This document shows, piece after piece, positions 10,008-18,671 of a stretch of DNA of 64,000 nucleotides. The notes beneath the pieces are model-generated. The model saw only the letters and a program-made list of their open reading frames with translations. It was not told the origin of the DNA and made no database searches. Each line of letters starts with the position of its first letter. The stretch's first letter is position 1. The stretch comes from Thalassospira lucentensis (lineage in GTDB: Bacteria; Pseudomonadota; Alphaproteobacteria; Rhodospirillales; Thalassospiraceae), in the NCBI RefSeq assembly GCF_001613805.1, contig NZ_LPVY01000021.1:464423-528422 (forward strand), read 5' to 3'. The position numbers and the translations under genes were made by a program.

Positions 10008-10030
10008 AGCCGATTGAAACAATCGGGCGT
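10008..10030 (-). repeat. Hairpin in the ynjB 5' leader
   Basis: A perfect 7-bp inverted repeat (CCGATTG, three-base loop, CAATCGG) lies about 40 bases upstream of the ynjB start inside the transcribed leader. It has no T-run, so it is not a plain terminator. It could influence mRNA stability or be a protein site. No TPP-box motif is seen around it. Confidence 0.4.
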
Positions 10031-10178
10031 CATCCGCGTTACCTGTTTGTTTTTGTTGCCATCATTTTTCCAATCTTGGCAGACTAAAATCAATTCACGC
10101 TTGCGTTAGATGGCTGGTGATTACACCTTATCGGTGCTGCGGAAATCGCGGTCAGGAACACAGAAACGGGAACAGATC

Positions 10179-10916
10179 ATGTTTGAATGGGTCACGGATC
10201 CGCATATGTGGATGGGGCTTGCCACCCTGACCGCTCTCGAAATCGTGCTGGGCATCGATAATATTGTTTTCCTGTCGGTGATCGTATCCAAACTCCCGCA
10301 AAATCAGCAGAAATCGGCACGCCGTATCGGCCTGATCGGGGCGATGGGCATGCGGCTTGTGCTTCTGGCCTGTATCGCATGGGTGATGGAACTGACTGCC
10401 CCGATGTTTTCCGCCTTTGGGCAGGAAGTCAGTGGCCGGGATCTTATTCTGATTGTCGGCGGGTTGTTCCTGATTGCCAAGGCGTCCAAGGAAATTCATC
10501 ACACAATCGACGAACCCGAAGAACACGGGCCGGGCAAAATCATGTCGGGCTTTGCGATGACCATAGCCCAGATCATGCTGCTTGATATCATCTTCTCGCT
10601 CGACAGTGTGATTACCGCCGTCGGACTGGTCGATCATATCTCGATCATGATGATCGCGGTTGTTCTGTCGGTTCTCGTCATGCTGGCTGCGGCCAAAACC
10701 ATTGGAGATTTTGTTGAGAAACACCCATCGGTCAAAATGCTGGCACTGGCCTTCCTGATCCTGGTCGGATTTGTCCTGCTACTGGACGGTGTCGAAATCC
10801 ATGTCCCCAAAGGTTACATCTATTTCGCGATGGCATTCAGCCTTGGGGTAGAAACCCTAAACCTGATCAATCAGAAGCGTAAACGCAAAGCCAAAGAGCT
10901 CGGAGCCACCAAATGA
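10179..10916 (+). CDS. TerC family integral membrane protein
   Basis: The 245-residue product begins MFEWVTDPHMWMGLATLTALEIVLGIDN; this start fits the family, while the upstream frame to 10110 adds a non-conserved tail. Seven hydrophobic helices are present, with acidic intramembrane motifs typical of TerC (EIVLGIDNIVFLSV and DIIFSLDSVITAVG) that are thought to bind metal, probably manganese or calcium, during export to the periplasm or loading of secreted metalloproteins. It is the short YgdQ-type without CBS domains. Its stop overlaps the next start (ATGA), so it is cotranslated with the YbaK-family gene. Confidence 0.9.
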   Translation: MFEWVTDPHMWMGLATLTALEIVLGIDNIVFLSVIVSKLPQNQQKSARRIGLIGAMGMRLVLLACIAWVMELTAPMFSAFGQEVSGRDLILIVGGLFLIAKASKEIHHTIDEPEEHGPGKIMSGFAMTIAQIMLLDIIFSLDSVITAVGLVDHISIMMIAVVLSVLVMLAAAKTIGDFVEKHPSVKMLALAFLILVGFVLLLDGVEIHVPKGYIYFAMAFSLGVETLNLINQKRKRKAKELGATK

Positions 10917-11395
10917 AACAGGTCGTACCTCCTTCGTGCCTGCAAAATGCATTCGACAAACATGGTCTTGACCATATCAAGGTGCTGGAATTTCCCGATG
11001 GCACAAGATCAGCTGCGGATGCCGCATCGGCAATCGGCTGCGATGTCAGTGATATCGGAAAATCGCTGGTGTTCATGACCGAACGCCACAAACCAATCCT
11101 GATCATCATGAACGGTGCCGATCAGGTCGATGAAAAACGCGTTGCCGGTCTGATTGGTGGCCTTTCCATCCGCAAGGCGACGGCAGACGATGTCCGCACC
11201 TCGACCGGCTATGCCATTGGCGGCGTGCCGCCCTTTGGCCATGTCGGACCAGTTGAAACCCTGATTGATGAAAAACTGCTGTCGAAAAAAACGATCTGGC
11301 TGGCGGCAGGAACACCCAAGACGGTCTTTGCCATGACCCCGGACGAACTCCGCCGGGTAACCGGCGTTGAAACAGGTGTTTCGATCTCGGCCTGA
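10913..11395 (+). CDS. YbaK/EbsC family aminoacyl-tRNA deacylase
   Basis: A 160-residue protein of the INS/YbaK editing-domain family. It shows the conserved start of the fold, the GKSLVFM strand containing the catalytic lysine, and the GYAIGGVPPFGH motif that shapes the substrate pocket and is diagnostic of the family. These free-standing domains deacylate mischarged tRNA (often Cys- or Ala-tRNAPro). Translation appears coupled to the TerC gene by a 4-base overlap. Which tRNA is edited cannot be read from the sequence. Confidence 0.88.
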   Translation: MKQVVPPSCLQNAFDKHGLDHIKVLEFPDGTRSAADAASAIGCDVSDIGKSLVFMTERHKPILIIMNGADQVDEKRVAGLIGGLSIRKATADDVRTSTGYAIGGVPPFGHVGPVETLIDEKLLSKKTIWLAAGTPKTVFAMTPDELRRVTGVETGVSISA

Positions 11396-11401
11396 CCCAA
11401 C

Positions 11402-11830
11402 TTAAATCAGGCCATCATCACGGGTGGCGGAACGTGCACCGATTTCATCAAGTTCGGCCTGTTCCTTGCGGTCTTCTTCCGCACGCTCCGCCTCGACGCG
11501 GTTACGTTCGGCAATTTCGGCGGTTTTCACGGCCTTGAACGCATCGGCGACCTCGTCACGGAACGCGTCAATTTTGGCTTCCTGATCGGATATCCGTTTG
11601 ACCAGTGCCGCGCGCTCGGCAATGACGGCACTGGCAAAAGGTCCATAGGCGAAACCGGCAAGTTCGGGGTTTTCGGCCGCCACCTTCTGCTCTTCGAGCA
11701 CCGCTTTTTCCAGTGCATCCTTTTCCGCCAGAAGATTATTTAGCACACCCTGCATCTCGCCAAGTTCACGGCGTTTGTCATCCAGCGCCCATTTGCGCAT
11801 ACGTATCAGGGTTTTGAAATCCTTGGCCAT
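11402..11830 (-). CDS. fliJ: FliJ, flagellar export ATPase complex coiled-coil protein
   Basis: A 142-residue, almost wholly helical protein with heptad-like charged repeats, starting MAKDFKTLIRMRKWALDDKRREL, as FliJ proteins do. FliJ is the stalk of the FliI hexamer and links it to FlhA. It follows fliI after a 54-base gap on the same strand and converges with the YbaK-family gene. Sequence conservation in this family is low; the call rests on size, coiled-coil form and position after fliI. Confidence 0.88.
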   Translation of the reverse strand: MAKDFKTLIRMRKWALDDKRRELGEMQGVLNNLLAEKDALEKAVLEEQKVAAENPELAGFAYGPFASAVIAERAALVKRISDQEAKIDAFRDEVADAFKAVKTAEIAERNRVEAERAEEDRKEQAELDEIGARSATRDDGLI

Positions 11831-11884
11831 CGCTCTCAGTTATCCGAAATATCGCTGGCACCGCATTTCAGCATGATCATGATC

Positions 11885-13384
11885 TCATTGCTGATCACGC
11901 CGAAGCGCACGCTTCGCTGCATTCAGATCATTCCCCGCATTTGTGGCGGTTGAACGGCTGTTAACCTGGGGCCGAAGACGATTGCGTTCCATGACGGTTG
12001 CGCCTTGCGGATTGGCTGCCGGTTGACCAGCCCCATCAGGGGCTTCCTGCTGAGCAGGTGCCAGATCAAGACGACGTGCCAATTCAGCGTAACCGTCGGC
12101 CAAACGGGTGCATTCGGTTTTGCGCTGCTTCAGGAATTCCTCGATCAGCGGAAAGTAATGTATTGCTTCGTCCACCTTCGGGTCCGTCCCCAGACGATAG
12201 GCCCCCAGACGGATCAGTTCGGCCATGTCCTCGTATGTCGCCAGCAACTGGCGGGCACGCGACACGATCTGGTTTTCATGCTCGTTATTGCAGCCGGGCA
12301 TGGTACGCGAAACACTGCGCAAAATATTGATGGCCGGATATCGTCCCTGTTCGGCAATTGCGCGGTCCAGCACAACGTGCCCGTCAAGAATACCGCGCAC
12401 CGCATCGGAAATCGGTTCGTTATGGTCATCGCCATCGACCAGCACGGTAAAGAGGCCAGTGACCGATCCCTGCCCCGGCCCGCCCGGGCCAGCACGTTCC
12501 AACAGTCGTGGCAATTCGGCAAATACCGTCGGGGTATAGCCCTTTGACGCGGGTGGCTCACCTACCGAAAGGCTGATTTCACGCTGGGCCATGGCAAAAC
12601 GGGTTACAGAATCCATCATGCACAGGACATCGCGCCCGGTATCGCGGAAAAACTCCGACAGTGCCATCGTCATATAGGCTGCCTGACGACGCATCAGCGG
12701 CGGTTCGTCCGATGTGGCAACGACGACGACGGAACGGCGTAAACCTTCTTCGCCCAGATCGTCTTCGATGAATTCGCGTGCCTCGCGGCCACGTTCGCCA
12801 ATCAGACCGACGACCGATACATCGGATGTCGTGTGGCGGGTCATCATCGACAGCAAGCTGGATTTACCCACACCTGACCCGGCGAAAATCCCCATACGTT
12901 GCCCCCGGCAACAGGTCAGGAAGGTGTTCATCGCACGCACACCGAGATCGATCTTTCCGGCAACACGCTGGCGCGAATGGGCGGATGGCGGAGCATTGCG
13001 GATCGGATAGGGTGTTGGACCTTCGGTCAGTGGCCCCTTGCCGTCGACCGGTTGCCCGAACGCGTTGACCACACGCCCAAGCCAGCTTTCATCGGGATAG
13101 ACCTGTGGCTGGGTGTCGGCCAGTTCGACCTCGCAACCGATACCGATGCCGTCAAGCATCCCGAACGGCATCAAAAGAGCGCGCTCATTGCGGAAACCGA
13201 CAACCTCGCAAATGACGGCCTCGCCATCCCGGCGTTTGACCTTGCAACGATCCCCAACCGATAGTGCGCCTTCGACCCCGCCAATCTCGACCAGCAGCCC
13301 CAAAACAGCAGTAACCCGCCCGACAATCCTGTAATCGGGAATGCGGCGAAGTTCGGCGATGATGTTTCGGCCAATCTGAAACAC
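11885..13384 (-). CDS. fliI: FliI, flagellar export-specific ATPase
   Basis: FliI energises export of flagellar subunits. The 499-residue product has the P-loop GSGVGKSS at about residues 169-176, the [13 protein letters not shown] motif, the [16 protein letters not shown]alker B segment and the [23 protein letters not shown] stretch shared with T3S and F1-beta ATPases. It is about 50 residues longer than the E. coli protein because of a Gln/Ala/Asn-rich C-terminal tail after residue 440. It heads the fliI-fliJ pair and is divergent from ctrA across a 402-base regulatory region. Confidence 0.97.
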   Translation of the reverse strand: MFQIGRNIIAELRRIPDYRIVGRVTAVLGLLVEIGGVEGALSVGDRCKVKRRDGEAVICEVVGFRNERALLMPFGMLDGIGIGCEVELADTQPQVYPDESWLGRVVNAFGQPVDGKGPLTEGPTPYPIRNAPPSAHSRQRVAGKIDLGVRAMNTFLTCCRGQRMGIFAGSGVGKSSLLSMMTRHTTSDVSVVGLIGERGREAREFIEDDLGEEGLRRSVVVVATSDEPPLMRRQAAYMTMALSEFFRDTGRDVLCMMDSVTRFAMAQREISLSVGEPPASKGYTPTVFAELPRLLERAGPGGPGQGSVTGLFTVLVDGDDHNEPISDAVRGILDGHVVLDRAIAEQGRYPAINILRSVSRTMPGCNNEHENQIVSRARQLLATYEDMAELIRLGAYRLGTDPKVDEAIHYFPLIEEFLKQRKTECTRLADGYAELARRLDLAPAQQEAPDGAGQPAANPQGATVMERNRLRPQVNSRSTATNAGNDLNAAKRALRRDQQ

Positions 13385-13786
13385 GTTTGCACTTTTCTGT
13401 CTGACGGGTGTCGATACGTGATGCGATCCGGAATTTTATCGTCACCATCCTGTCAAAGGGTGGCAAATTCGTCCGCGTCGCACCAGATATAAGTGTCATG
13501 AACGGTATTAAAAACCCGTATATGCCAAATTGGCATTAAAAATCCGGTATCGGCATGCATGGTCGTTAACGGCGCAAACCGTTGGGAAACTTCACATTCC
13601 GGAACCGAGTCGCCTTTATCGGCGAAAAAAATTAACAAGATGCGACTCGCCTGCTTGCCACGAGTCGCAAAGCAACGTATCGTTAACGGAATGGAATAAA
13701 ATTTCCACACGGCAATCGTTGGGGCGCTTGTCGGAATAAGCCGGATCAACACGGAATTTTTGCGGAACACGGTAACGGAGCGGAAC
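13385..13786. promoter_or_regulatory. fliI-ctrA divergent regulatory region
   Basis: This 402-base gap separates the divergent fliI and ctrA starts and holds no credible gene. It contains three GANTC sites within 60 bases, five TTAA tetramers (13508, 13536, 13566, 13632, 13683), two of them inside the identical 9-mer CGTTAACGG at 13564 and 13681, and an ATT-rich stretch. TTAA is the core of CtrA half-sites, but no pair has the 7-base spacing of a full site, so CtrA binding is only a suggestion. Confidence 0.6.
13606..13669. promoter_or_regulatory. ctrA: Three GANTC (CcrM-type) sites in the ctrA promoter
   Basis: GAGTC at 13607-13611, GACTC at 13644-13648 and GAGTC at 13662-13666 all sit inside the heptamer CGAGTCG or its complement. 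The second and third form a perfect 9-bp inverted repeat (TGCGACTCG at 13641-13649, CGAGTCGCA at 13661-13669). GANTC is the recognition site of the alphaproteobacterial cell-cycle methyltransferase CcrM, and ctrA in Caulobacter has a methylation-sensitive promoter of this kind. A regulatory role here is inferred. Confidence 0.6.
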
Positions 13787-14485
13787 ATGCGGGTGCTGCT
13801 TGTCGAAGACGACAATGCCACTGCTGACAGCATCGAGTTGATGTTGAAATCAGAAGGCATGGTTGTCGATACCACGGATCTTGGGGAGGATGGCCTCGAG
13901 ATCGGTAAACTTTATGATTACGATATTATTCTTCTGGACCTCATGCTGCCGGATATCGACGGTTATGAAGTTCTCAGACGGTTGCGCGACGCACGCGTTG
14001 AAACCCCGGTGCTTATCCTGTCGGGGTTGACCGAAACCGAAGACAAGGTCAAAGGACTTGGTTTCGGTGCGGATGACTATCTGACCAAGCCATTTGACAA
14101 GGTCGAATTGCTGGCACGTATTCAGGCGATCGTTCGCCGGTCGCGCGGCCATGCCCAATCGATGATTGCCACCGGCAGGCTCAATGTGAACCTTGATGCA
14201 CGCACCGTTGATGTTGACGGGTCGCCGCTGCATCTGACCGGCAAGGAATATGGCATCCTTGAATTGCTGTCGCTGCGCAAGGGCACGACATTGACCAAGG
14301 AAATGTTCCTGAACCATCTCTATGGCGGGATGGACGAGCCGGAACTCAAGATCATCGACGTTTTCGTGTGCAAACTGCGCAAGAAAATCCAGTCAGCCAC
14401 CAAGGGTGACAACTACATCCATACGGTCTGGGGTCGGGGCTATGTCCTGCGCGACCCGGACGTCAACAGTAGCGCAGCCGCCTGA
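13787..14485 (+). CDS. ctrA: CtrA, response regulator of the cell cycle and motility
   Basis: A 232-residue OmpR-type regulator. The start at 13787 ([10 protein letters not shown]) follows GGAGCGG and matches CtrA; the frame to 13760 adds nine residues. Receiver domain: acidic pair D8-D9, phosphoacceptor D51 in ILLDLMLPD, switch residue in ILSGLT and K104-type lysine in LTKPF. The C-terminal winged helix contains the very conserved CtrA segment [52 protein letters not shown] (several short motifs of it noted). In Rhodospirillales CtrA mainly controls flagellar and chemotaxis genes, and its neighbours here are fliI/fliJ and the che operon; ChpT, its phosphodonor, is at 21504. Confidence 0.97.
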   Translation: MRVLLVEDDNATADSIELMLKSEGMVVDTTDLGEDGLEIGKLYDYDIILLDLMLPDIDGYEVLRRLRDARVETPVLILSGLTETEDKVKGLGFGADDYLTKPFDKVELLARIQAIVRRSRGHAQSMIATGRLNVNLDARTVDVDGSPLHLTGKEYGILELLSLRKGTTLTKEMFLNHLYGGMDEPELKIIDVFVCKLRKKIQSATKGDNYIHTVWGRGYVLRDPDVNSSAAA

Positions 14486-14527
14486 TCGCAACGCATCTGC
14501 CGTCGCGTTCCGCTGTGCCCAAAGTCA

Positions 14528-14558
14528 AAAACGCCCCGATGCTTCATCGGGGCGTTTT
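14528..14558. terminator. Bidirectional terminator between ctrA and cheR
   Basis: A 14-bp perfect stem (AAAACGCCCCGATG, three-base loop CTT, CATCGGGGCGTTTT) with A and T tracts on both sides serves the two convergent genes. Confidence 0.9.
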
Positions 14559-14596
14559 GCTTTGTACTTTATGGCTTACCGAGAAGTACCGGTTTT

Positions 14597-15907
14597 CTAT
14601 TTCTTGTCTTCGGGTTTACCGAAACGCGAACGATCAAACGTGGTCGACGGGCGCGTTGTACCGGTCCCCGTACTGCCTGTTCCGCTGGATGGTCGTGCAG
14701 GCGGTGTGCTTCCCGTCGAACCGGTCGTTCCCAATGGACGACGATACGTTGATCCGGCTGTGCCGGCGGAACCGGTGCTGCTGGTCCCGGTCGAAGATGG
14801 GCGCGAATATGTGCTGCCTGCAGTACCGGTTGTTCCTGTTGTCAACGGTCGGGTCGCTGTCCTGGTTGAAGCGGTGCCCGTGGTGGTTGCCGGGCGCGCG
14901 GCGGTTCCGGTCGAAAGCCCCGGACGCGGCTGCGTTGCGGTTCCGGCACCGGCAGTCGTACCACCCGCTGCATTCTGCATATGCTTTGGTTTCGGAAAGG
15001 CAAAGCCCCCCGTCGCCGCACCCGCCCCGGCCGTCGCAGCAGCGCCGCCTGCCTGAATTTTTTCCAGCGCAGAAACGTCCACATCCGGGGCTCCCGGGCG
15101 GTTAAGCTGATAAATGCCGCGCTGACGGGCCAGCGGTTTGAATTTGTCGGAAATGCCCAGAACCGTCTCCGCCCCGCCAAGGAACAGGAAACCGTCATCG
15201 GGCATCAATGCGGAAATGCGCGCCAGTACATCGGTCTTGGTCGGTTGATCAAAATAAATCAGCACGTTGCGGCAATAGACGATGTCAAACTGCCCCAAAG
15301 GACGGAAATCATCGAGCAGGTTGAATTCCTTGTATTGAACCTTGGACCGGATTTCCTGCGAGATTTGCCACTGGTCCTCTTTCTTCTGGAAATACTTGAC
15401 CAGAAGCTGGATCGGAAGGCCCCTTTGGACTTCGAACTGGGAATAAAGACCCGCACGAGCCTTGGTCAGGATTTCGCGCGAAATATCTGTCCCGATAATT
15501 TCAACCCGCCAGCCTGAAAGCTGGGTTTTAAATTCATCAAGGATCATCGCCAGCGAATAAGGTTCCTGCCCCGAGGACGCAGCAGCACACCAGATCCGCA
15601 GATGGCGTTTGGAAGCACGTTCCTTGATCATGTGCGGCAGAACGACATGGCGAAACTGGTCGAACGGCTTGGTATCGCGGAAGAAGAAGCTTTCATTGGT
15701 CGTCATCGCATCGACGACTTCCTCGACAAGCACACGGTCACCACCGCGCAACGCCGCGATCAGTTCAGTCAGGTCCTTGAGCCCGCGCTTACGCGCAATC
15801 GGCATCAGCCGGCTTTCGAGCAGATACGTCTTGTCCTGGCTAAGAACGAGCCCGGATTTTGACTTTATCAGTCTGCTAACGAAATCGAAGTCTTCCGGCC
15901 TCATCAT
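14597..15907 (-). CDS. cheR: CheR, chemoreceptor methyltransferase with a long Thr/Gly-rich tail
   Basis: CheR methylates glutamates of chemoreceptors using S-adenosylmethionine. Residues 1-275 are a standard CheR: N-terminal helical domain (MMRPEDFDFVSRLIKSKSGL), the TTNESFFFRD motif, the SAM site IWCAAASSGQEPYSLAM, and the FDIVYCRNVLIYFD segment. After about residue 278 the protein continues for some 160 residues of Thr, Gly, Ser, Pro, Ala and Arg with repeats of the TGSTGT and STYRRPLGTTG kind and almost no hydrophobic residues, then ends basic. A typical CheR stops near 280, so the tail is an extension. It overlaps no gene and is last in cheA-cheW-cheY-cheB-cheR, six bases after cheB. Confidence 0.96.
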   Translation of the reverse strand: MMRPEDFDFVSRLIKSKSGLVLSQDKTYLLESRLMPIARKRGLKDLTELIAALRGGDRVLVEEVVDAMTTNESFFFRDTKPFDQFRHVVLPHMIKERASKRHLRIWCAAASSGQEPYSLAMILDEFKTQLSGWRVEIIGTDISREILTKARAGLYSQFEVQRGLPIQLLVKYFQKKEDQWQISQEIRSKVQYKEFNLLDDFRPLGQFDIVYCRNVLIYFDQPTKTDVLARISALMPDDGFLFLGGAETVLGISDKFKPLARQRGIYQLNRPGAPDVDVSALEKIQAGGAAATAGAGAATGGFAFPKPKHMQNAAGGTTAGAGTATQPRPGLSTGTAARPATTTGTASTRTATRPLTTGTTGTAGSTYSRPSSTGTSSTGSAGTAGSTYRRPLGTTGSTGSTPPARPSSGTGSTGTGTTRPSTTFDRSRFGKPEDKK

Positions 15908-15913
15908 CTCGGC

Positions 15914-17629
15914 TTAACGACCCCCTGCAAATTTTTTGATATAGGCCGCGATGCCACCCACGGGGAGAACCGCTGAACAAATGCCTGCATGCGCTGCTGC
16001 ACCCGGCATTCCCCACACAACGCTTGTCTGCTCGTCCTGCGCCACAACCATTCCCCCGGCACCCACAACAGCACGCCCGCCCAACATACCATCCTGCCCC
16101 ATACCTGTAAGGATAGCCGTCAGTATATTACCACCATAGCTTTCAACAAGGCTGCGCAGCATCGGGTCAACCGACGGGCGACAGAAATTTTCAGGCGGGT
16201 TCTGGTTCAGAACAATTTTCCTGCTGTTACCGCGGCCCTCTACCACCATGTGGTAATCCCCGGGGGCAAGGTAAACCTGCCCACCCTGAATTGGCATGCC
16301 GGTCTGACCTTCCTGGCATTTAAGCCCCGTCAGACGCGTGATGTGTTCTGCAAGGATTGTGGTAAAGGTCGCAGGCATATGCTGGGTGATGAAAATCGGT
16401 TGCCGCACACCGGCAAGCCCGCGTAGCACTTCAAACAAAGCCTGCGGACCACCAGTCGAACTGCCGATCGCAATCACTTCGACATTGATGCGTTTTTCCG
16501 GGAGAAGACTGATCTGCCCCGTTGTCATCGCGCGTCTTGCTGGTGCCGGTGCCGCGGCACCGGCAGGTGCCTTGGCACGCGCAGCAGCCGCAGCTGCTGG
16601 ACTGCGTGCGGCCGGAGCAGCGCGCTGGGGAGCCGGTTTAACCGGTGCATTGCGTGCGGTTGCGCCGCCGGAAACAATGGTACTGCCCGGACGAGATGGC
16701 TTGATACCAGCATTAACGGCCTTGGTATCGCCTGCAGCAATGGCTGCCTCACGGATCAGCCGACCCGGATCACGCGGCTGCGTCGCGGCTGCAGACGGGG
16801 CAGCATCACGCGTCAAAGCCGCTGCACCGGCAGCCTTGGCTTCGGGACTTGCTGGAGCCGGTTGCGGATGTTGCGGCGGCTGATGCTGTGGTTGGGGCAT
16901 CGGGCGGGTCGACATCGGTCCGTGACGACCAGGCTGATGCGTCGGTCGCGGGCGCAGTTCGGCGGTGAAACGCTTTCTCTGTACCCGTCCCGGTTTATGC
17001 AAAGTCTGATGTTCAACCGAAAGCTCGGCCCGGAACGGCGCAGGGGCATCAGTCCCATCCGGCTTTGCATTGCCATGATCATCTTCATCACTGGCTGGTA
17101 GAACATCGTGTTCCGGCGCGGCATCCGGGTTTTCGGGAACCGGCACGACATTCTCGGCCTGATCCTCGTAACGGACCTGCTCGGCGCCAAGCATCTTGCG
17201 ACGCTGTTCGGCCCATGCCTTGACCTTGTCCAGCAGCTCGGCCCGGAAGCCTTCGCCAACATTAAGGTCCTTGGCCGATGAGGGCTTGGGAATGTAGTCC
17301 ACCGCACCAAGCGTCATCGCCTGGAAACTGATATCGGCATTCCGCTTGGTCAGGGTTGATGCCATGATCACCCGGACCGTCGGATCAATTTCAAGAAGTT
17401 TGGGTAATGCCGTCAGACCATCCATGACTGGCATTTCGATATCAAGAACAACAGCCTCGATCCCGATTTCCTTGCGCATAACCACAAGGGCATCCTCGCC
17501 ATTGGCGACGGAACCGACGACCTCGATATCGTCGTCTTCCTGCAACATACGGGTTACCAGACCACGCACGATTGCGGAATCGTCAACAATCAGGACTTTA
17601 TAGGGTGGATGGATTGGCGTGTCTTCCAC
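15914..17629 (-). CDS. cheB: CheB, receptor methylesterase/deamidase with an extended linker
   Basis: CheB removes methyl groups from receptors when phosphorylated by CheA. Domains: receiver at about 10-130 (acidic residues in LIVDDS, phosphoacceptor D63 in VVLDIEMPVMD), then a linker of about 235 residues rich in Pro, Ala, His, Arg and Gln, then the methylesterase domain from about 378, with the nucleophile in GSSTGGPQAL, catalytic His in ITQHMP and the MGQDGM Asp near the C-terminus. At 571 residues it is some 220 longer than usual, all of it in the linker. It lies between cheY and cheR. Confidence 0.96.
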   Translation of the reverse strand: MEDTPIHPPYKVLIVDDSAIVRGLVTRMLQEDDDIEVVGSVANGEDALVVMRKEIGIEAVVLDIEMPVMDGLTALPKLLEIDPTVRVIMASTLTKRNADISFQAMTLGAVDYIPKPSSAKDLNVGEGFRAELLDKVKAWAEQRRKMLGAEQVRYEDQAENVVPVPENPDAAPEHDVLPASDEDDHGNAKPDGTDAPAPFRAELSVEHQTLHKPGRVQRKRFTAELRPRPTHQPGRHGPMSTRPMPQPQHQPPQHPQPAPASPEAKAAGAAALTRDAAPSAAATQPRDPGRLIREAAIAAGDTKAVNAGIKPSRPGSTIVSGGATARNAPVKPAPQRAAPAARSPAAAAAARAKAPAGAAAPAPARRAMTTGQISLLPEKRINVEVIAIGSSTGGPQALFEVLRGLAGVRQPIFITQHMPATFTTILAEHITRLTGLKCQEGQTGMPIQGGQVYLAPGDYHMVVEGRGNSRKIVLNQNPPENFCRPSVDPMLRSLVESYGGNILTAILTGMGQDGMLGGRAVVGAGGMVVAQDEQTSVVWGMPGAAAHAGICSAVLPVGGIAAYIKKFAGGR

Positions 17630-17698
17630 GTACCGACGTTCCCGTTAGAGCAACCGGACCAAAACCAAGGCAAATGCACAGCGACGCTGACAGGAACC

Positions 17699-18064
17699 TT
17701 AAATCAGACCCACCTGCTCAAATTTTGCCTGGATGATCTCGCTGTCGAACGGCTTCATAATATACTCGTTCGCACCGGCCGTAATGGCCTCCTGAATGTG
17801 CTCGAGATCGTTTTCTGTGGTGCAGAACACGACGACGGGCTCATCGCCACCAGGTGCTGCGCGCAGTTCCCGCAGGAAATCAATCCCGCTTTTCACCGGC
17901 ATGTTCCAATCAAGCAACACCGCGTCTGGCATGGCTTCAAGGCATCGATCAATTGCCTCCTGCCCATCCACAGCCTCAATGACCGCAAATCCCATTTCTT
18001 CAAGGATACGGCGTGCCACCATTCTGATGACTTTCGAATCATCGACGACGAGACAACTCTTCAT
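17699..18064 (-). CDS. cheY: CheY, single-domain chemotaxis response regulator
   Basis: A 121-residue stand-alone receiver: acidic pair in CLVVDDSK, phosphoacceptor D52 in VLLDWNMPV, Thr in FCTTEND and Lys in YIMKPFD. The DWNMP signature is the one seen in flagellar-motor CheY proteins. Placed between cheW and cheB in the che operon, 84 bases after cheW. Confidence 0.95.
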   Translation of the reverse strand: MKSCLVVDDSKVIRMVARRILEEMGFAVIEAVDGQEAIDRCLEAMPDAVLLDWNMPVKSGIDFLRELRAAPGGDEPVVVFCTTENDLEHIQEAITAGANEYIMKPFDSEIIQAKFEQVGLI

Positions 18065-18148
18065 CGACTTCCTTCTCGCAAATTAGATCGTTAAGCCAAT
18101 ACCGGCATTGTACCGGATGCATTTTGCACCCGGCACATACTATCATAC

Positions 18149-18655
18149 CTAGCCCGCCTGTTTTACCGAAACGGTAAAATCAAGCAGACGGGTTACGTCC
18201 AGAATGACAAGAAGCTTCTTGTCGAGGCGGAAAATGCCATCGGAAAATTCGCGCCAGCGCGGATCAAGCGTCGCCGGATTCTGTTCGAATGCCTTTTGCG
18301 GAACGCTCAGAACCTCGCCAACCTGATCGACCATCAGGCTGTAAAGTTCGCCACCCTGATCGACCACAATGCTCATGCCCGGTACATCATCTTCTCGTTC
18401 ACGAAGACCAAGGCGTTTGCGAACATCGATTGCCGTCACGATACGACCGCGCAGATTCAGCGACCCTGCCACTTCTGGCGGGGCCAGCGGAATGCGGGTG
18501 ATACGCTGCGGACCAAGAACATCCTGAACCGTCAGAACCGGAATACCGAACAACTGCTTGCCGATATAGGCGGTAACGAAATCCTTCGTTGCCCCGCCAA
18601 GGTCAAGGGCCGTACTCTGTTCTTTGCTCGGGACGAGTGCCTTTTTATCGCTCAT
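18149..18655 (-). CDS. cheW: CheW, chemoreceptor-kinase coupling protein
   Basis: A 168-residue single CheW domain with FVTAYIGKQLFGIPVLTVQDV at the start of the fold, the RITRIPLAPPEVAGSLNLRGRIVTAIDVRKRLG core (short motifs RIPLAPPEVAGSLNLRG) and a C-terminal LLVILDVTRLL strand. A 25-residue polar N-terminal extension precedes the fold. Sixteen bases separate it from the cheA stop. Confidence 0.95.
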   Translation of the reverse strand: MSDKKALVPSKEQSTALDLGGATKDFVTAYIGKQLFGIPVLTVQDVLGPQRITRIPLAPPEVAGSLNLRGRIVTAIDVRKRLGLREREDDVPGMSIVVDQGGELYSLMVDQVGEVLSVPQKAFEQNPATLDPRWREFSDGIFRLDKKLLVILDVTRLLDFTVSVKQAG

Positions 18656-18671
18656 TGGACTTTTCCCCGAT

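Noticed and set aside
9971..10178. TPP riboswitch before ynjB
   Set aside because: The conserved CTGAGA and THI-box blocks are missing.
13508..13686. Full CtrA box TTAA-N7-TTAA in the ctrA promoter
   Set aside because: None of the five TTAA elements is 7 bases from another.
15981..17100. Open frames opposite cheB linker
   Set aside because: Caused by the GC-rich low-complexity linker.
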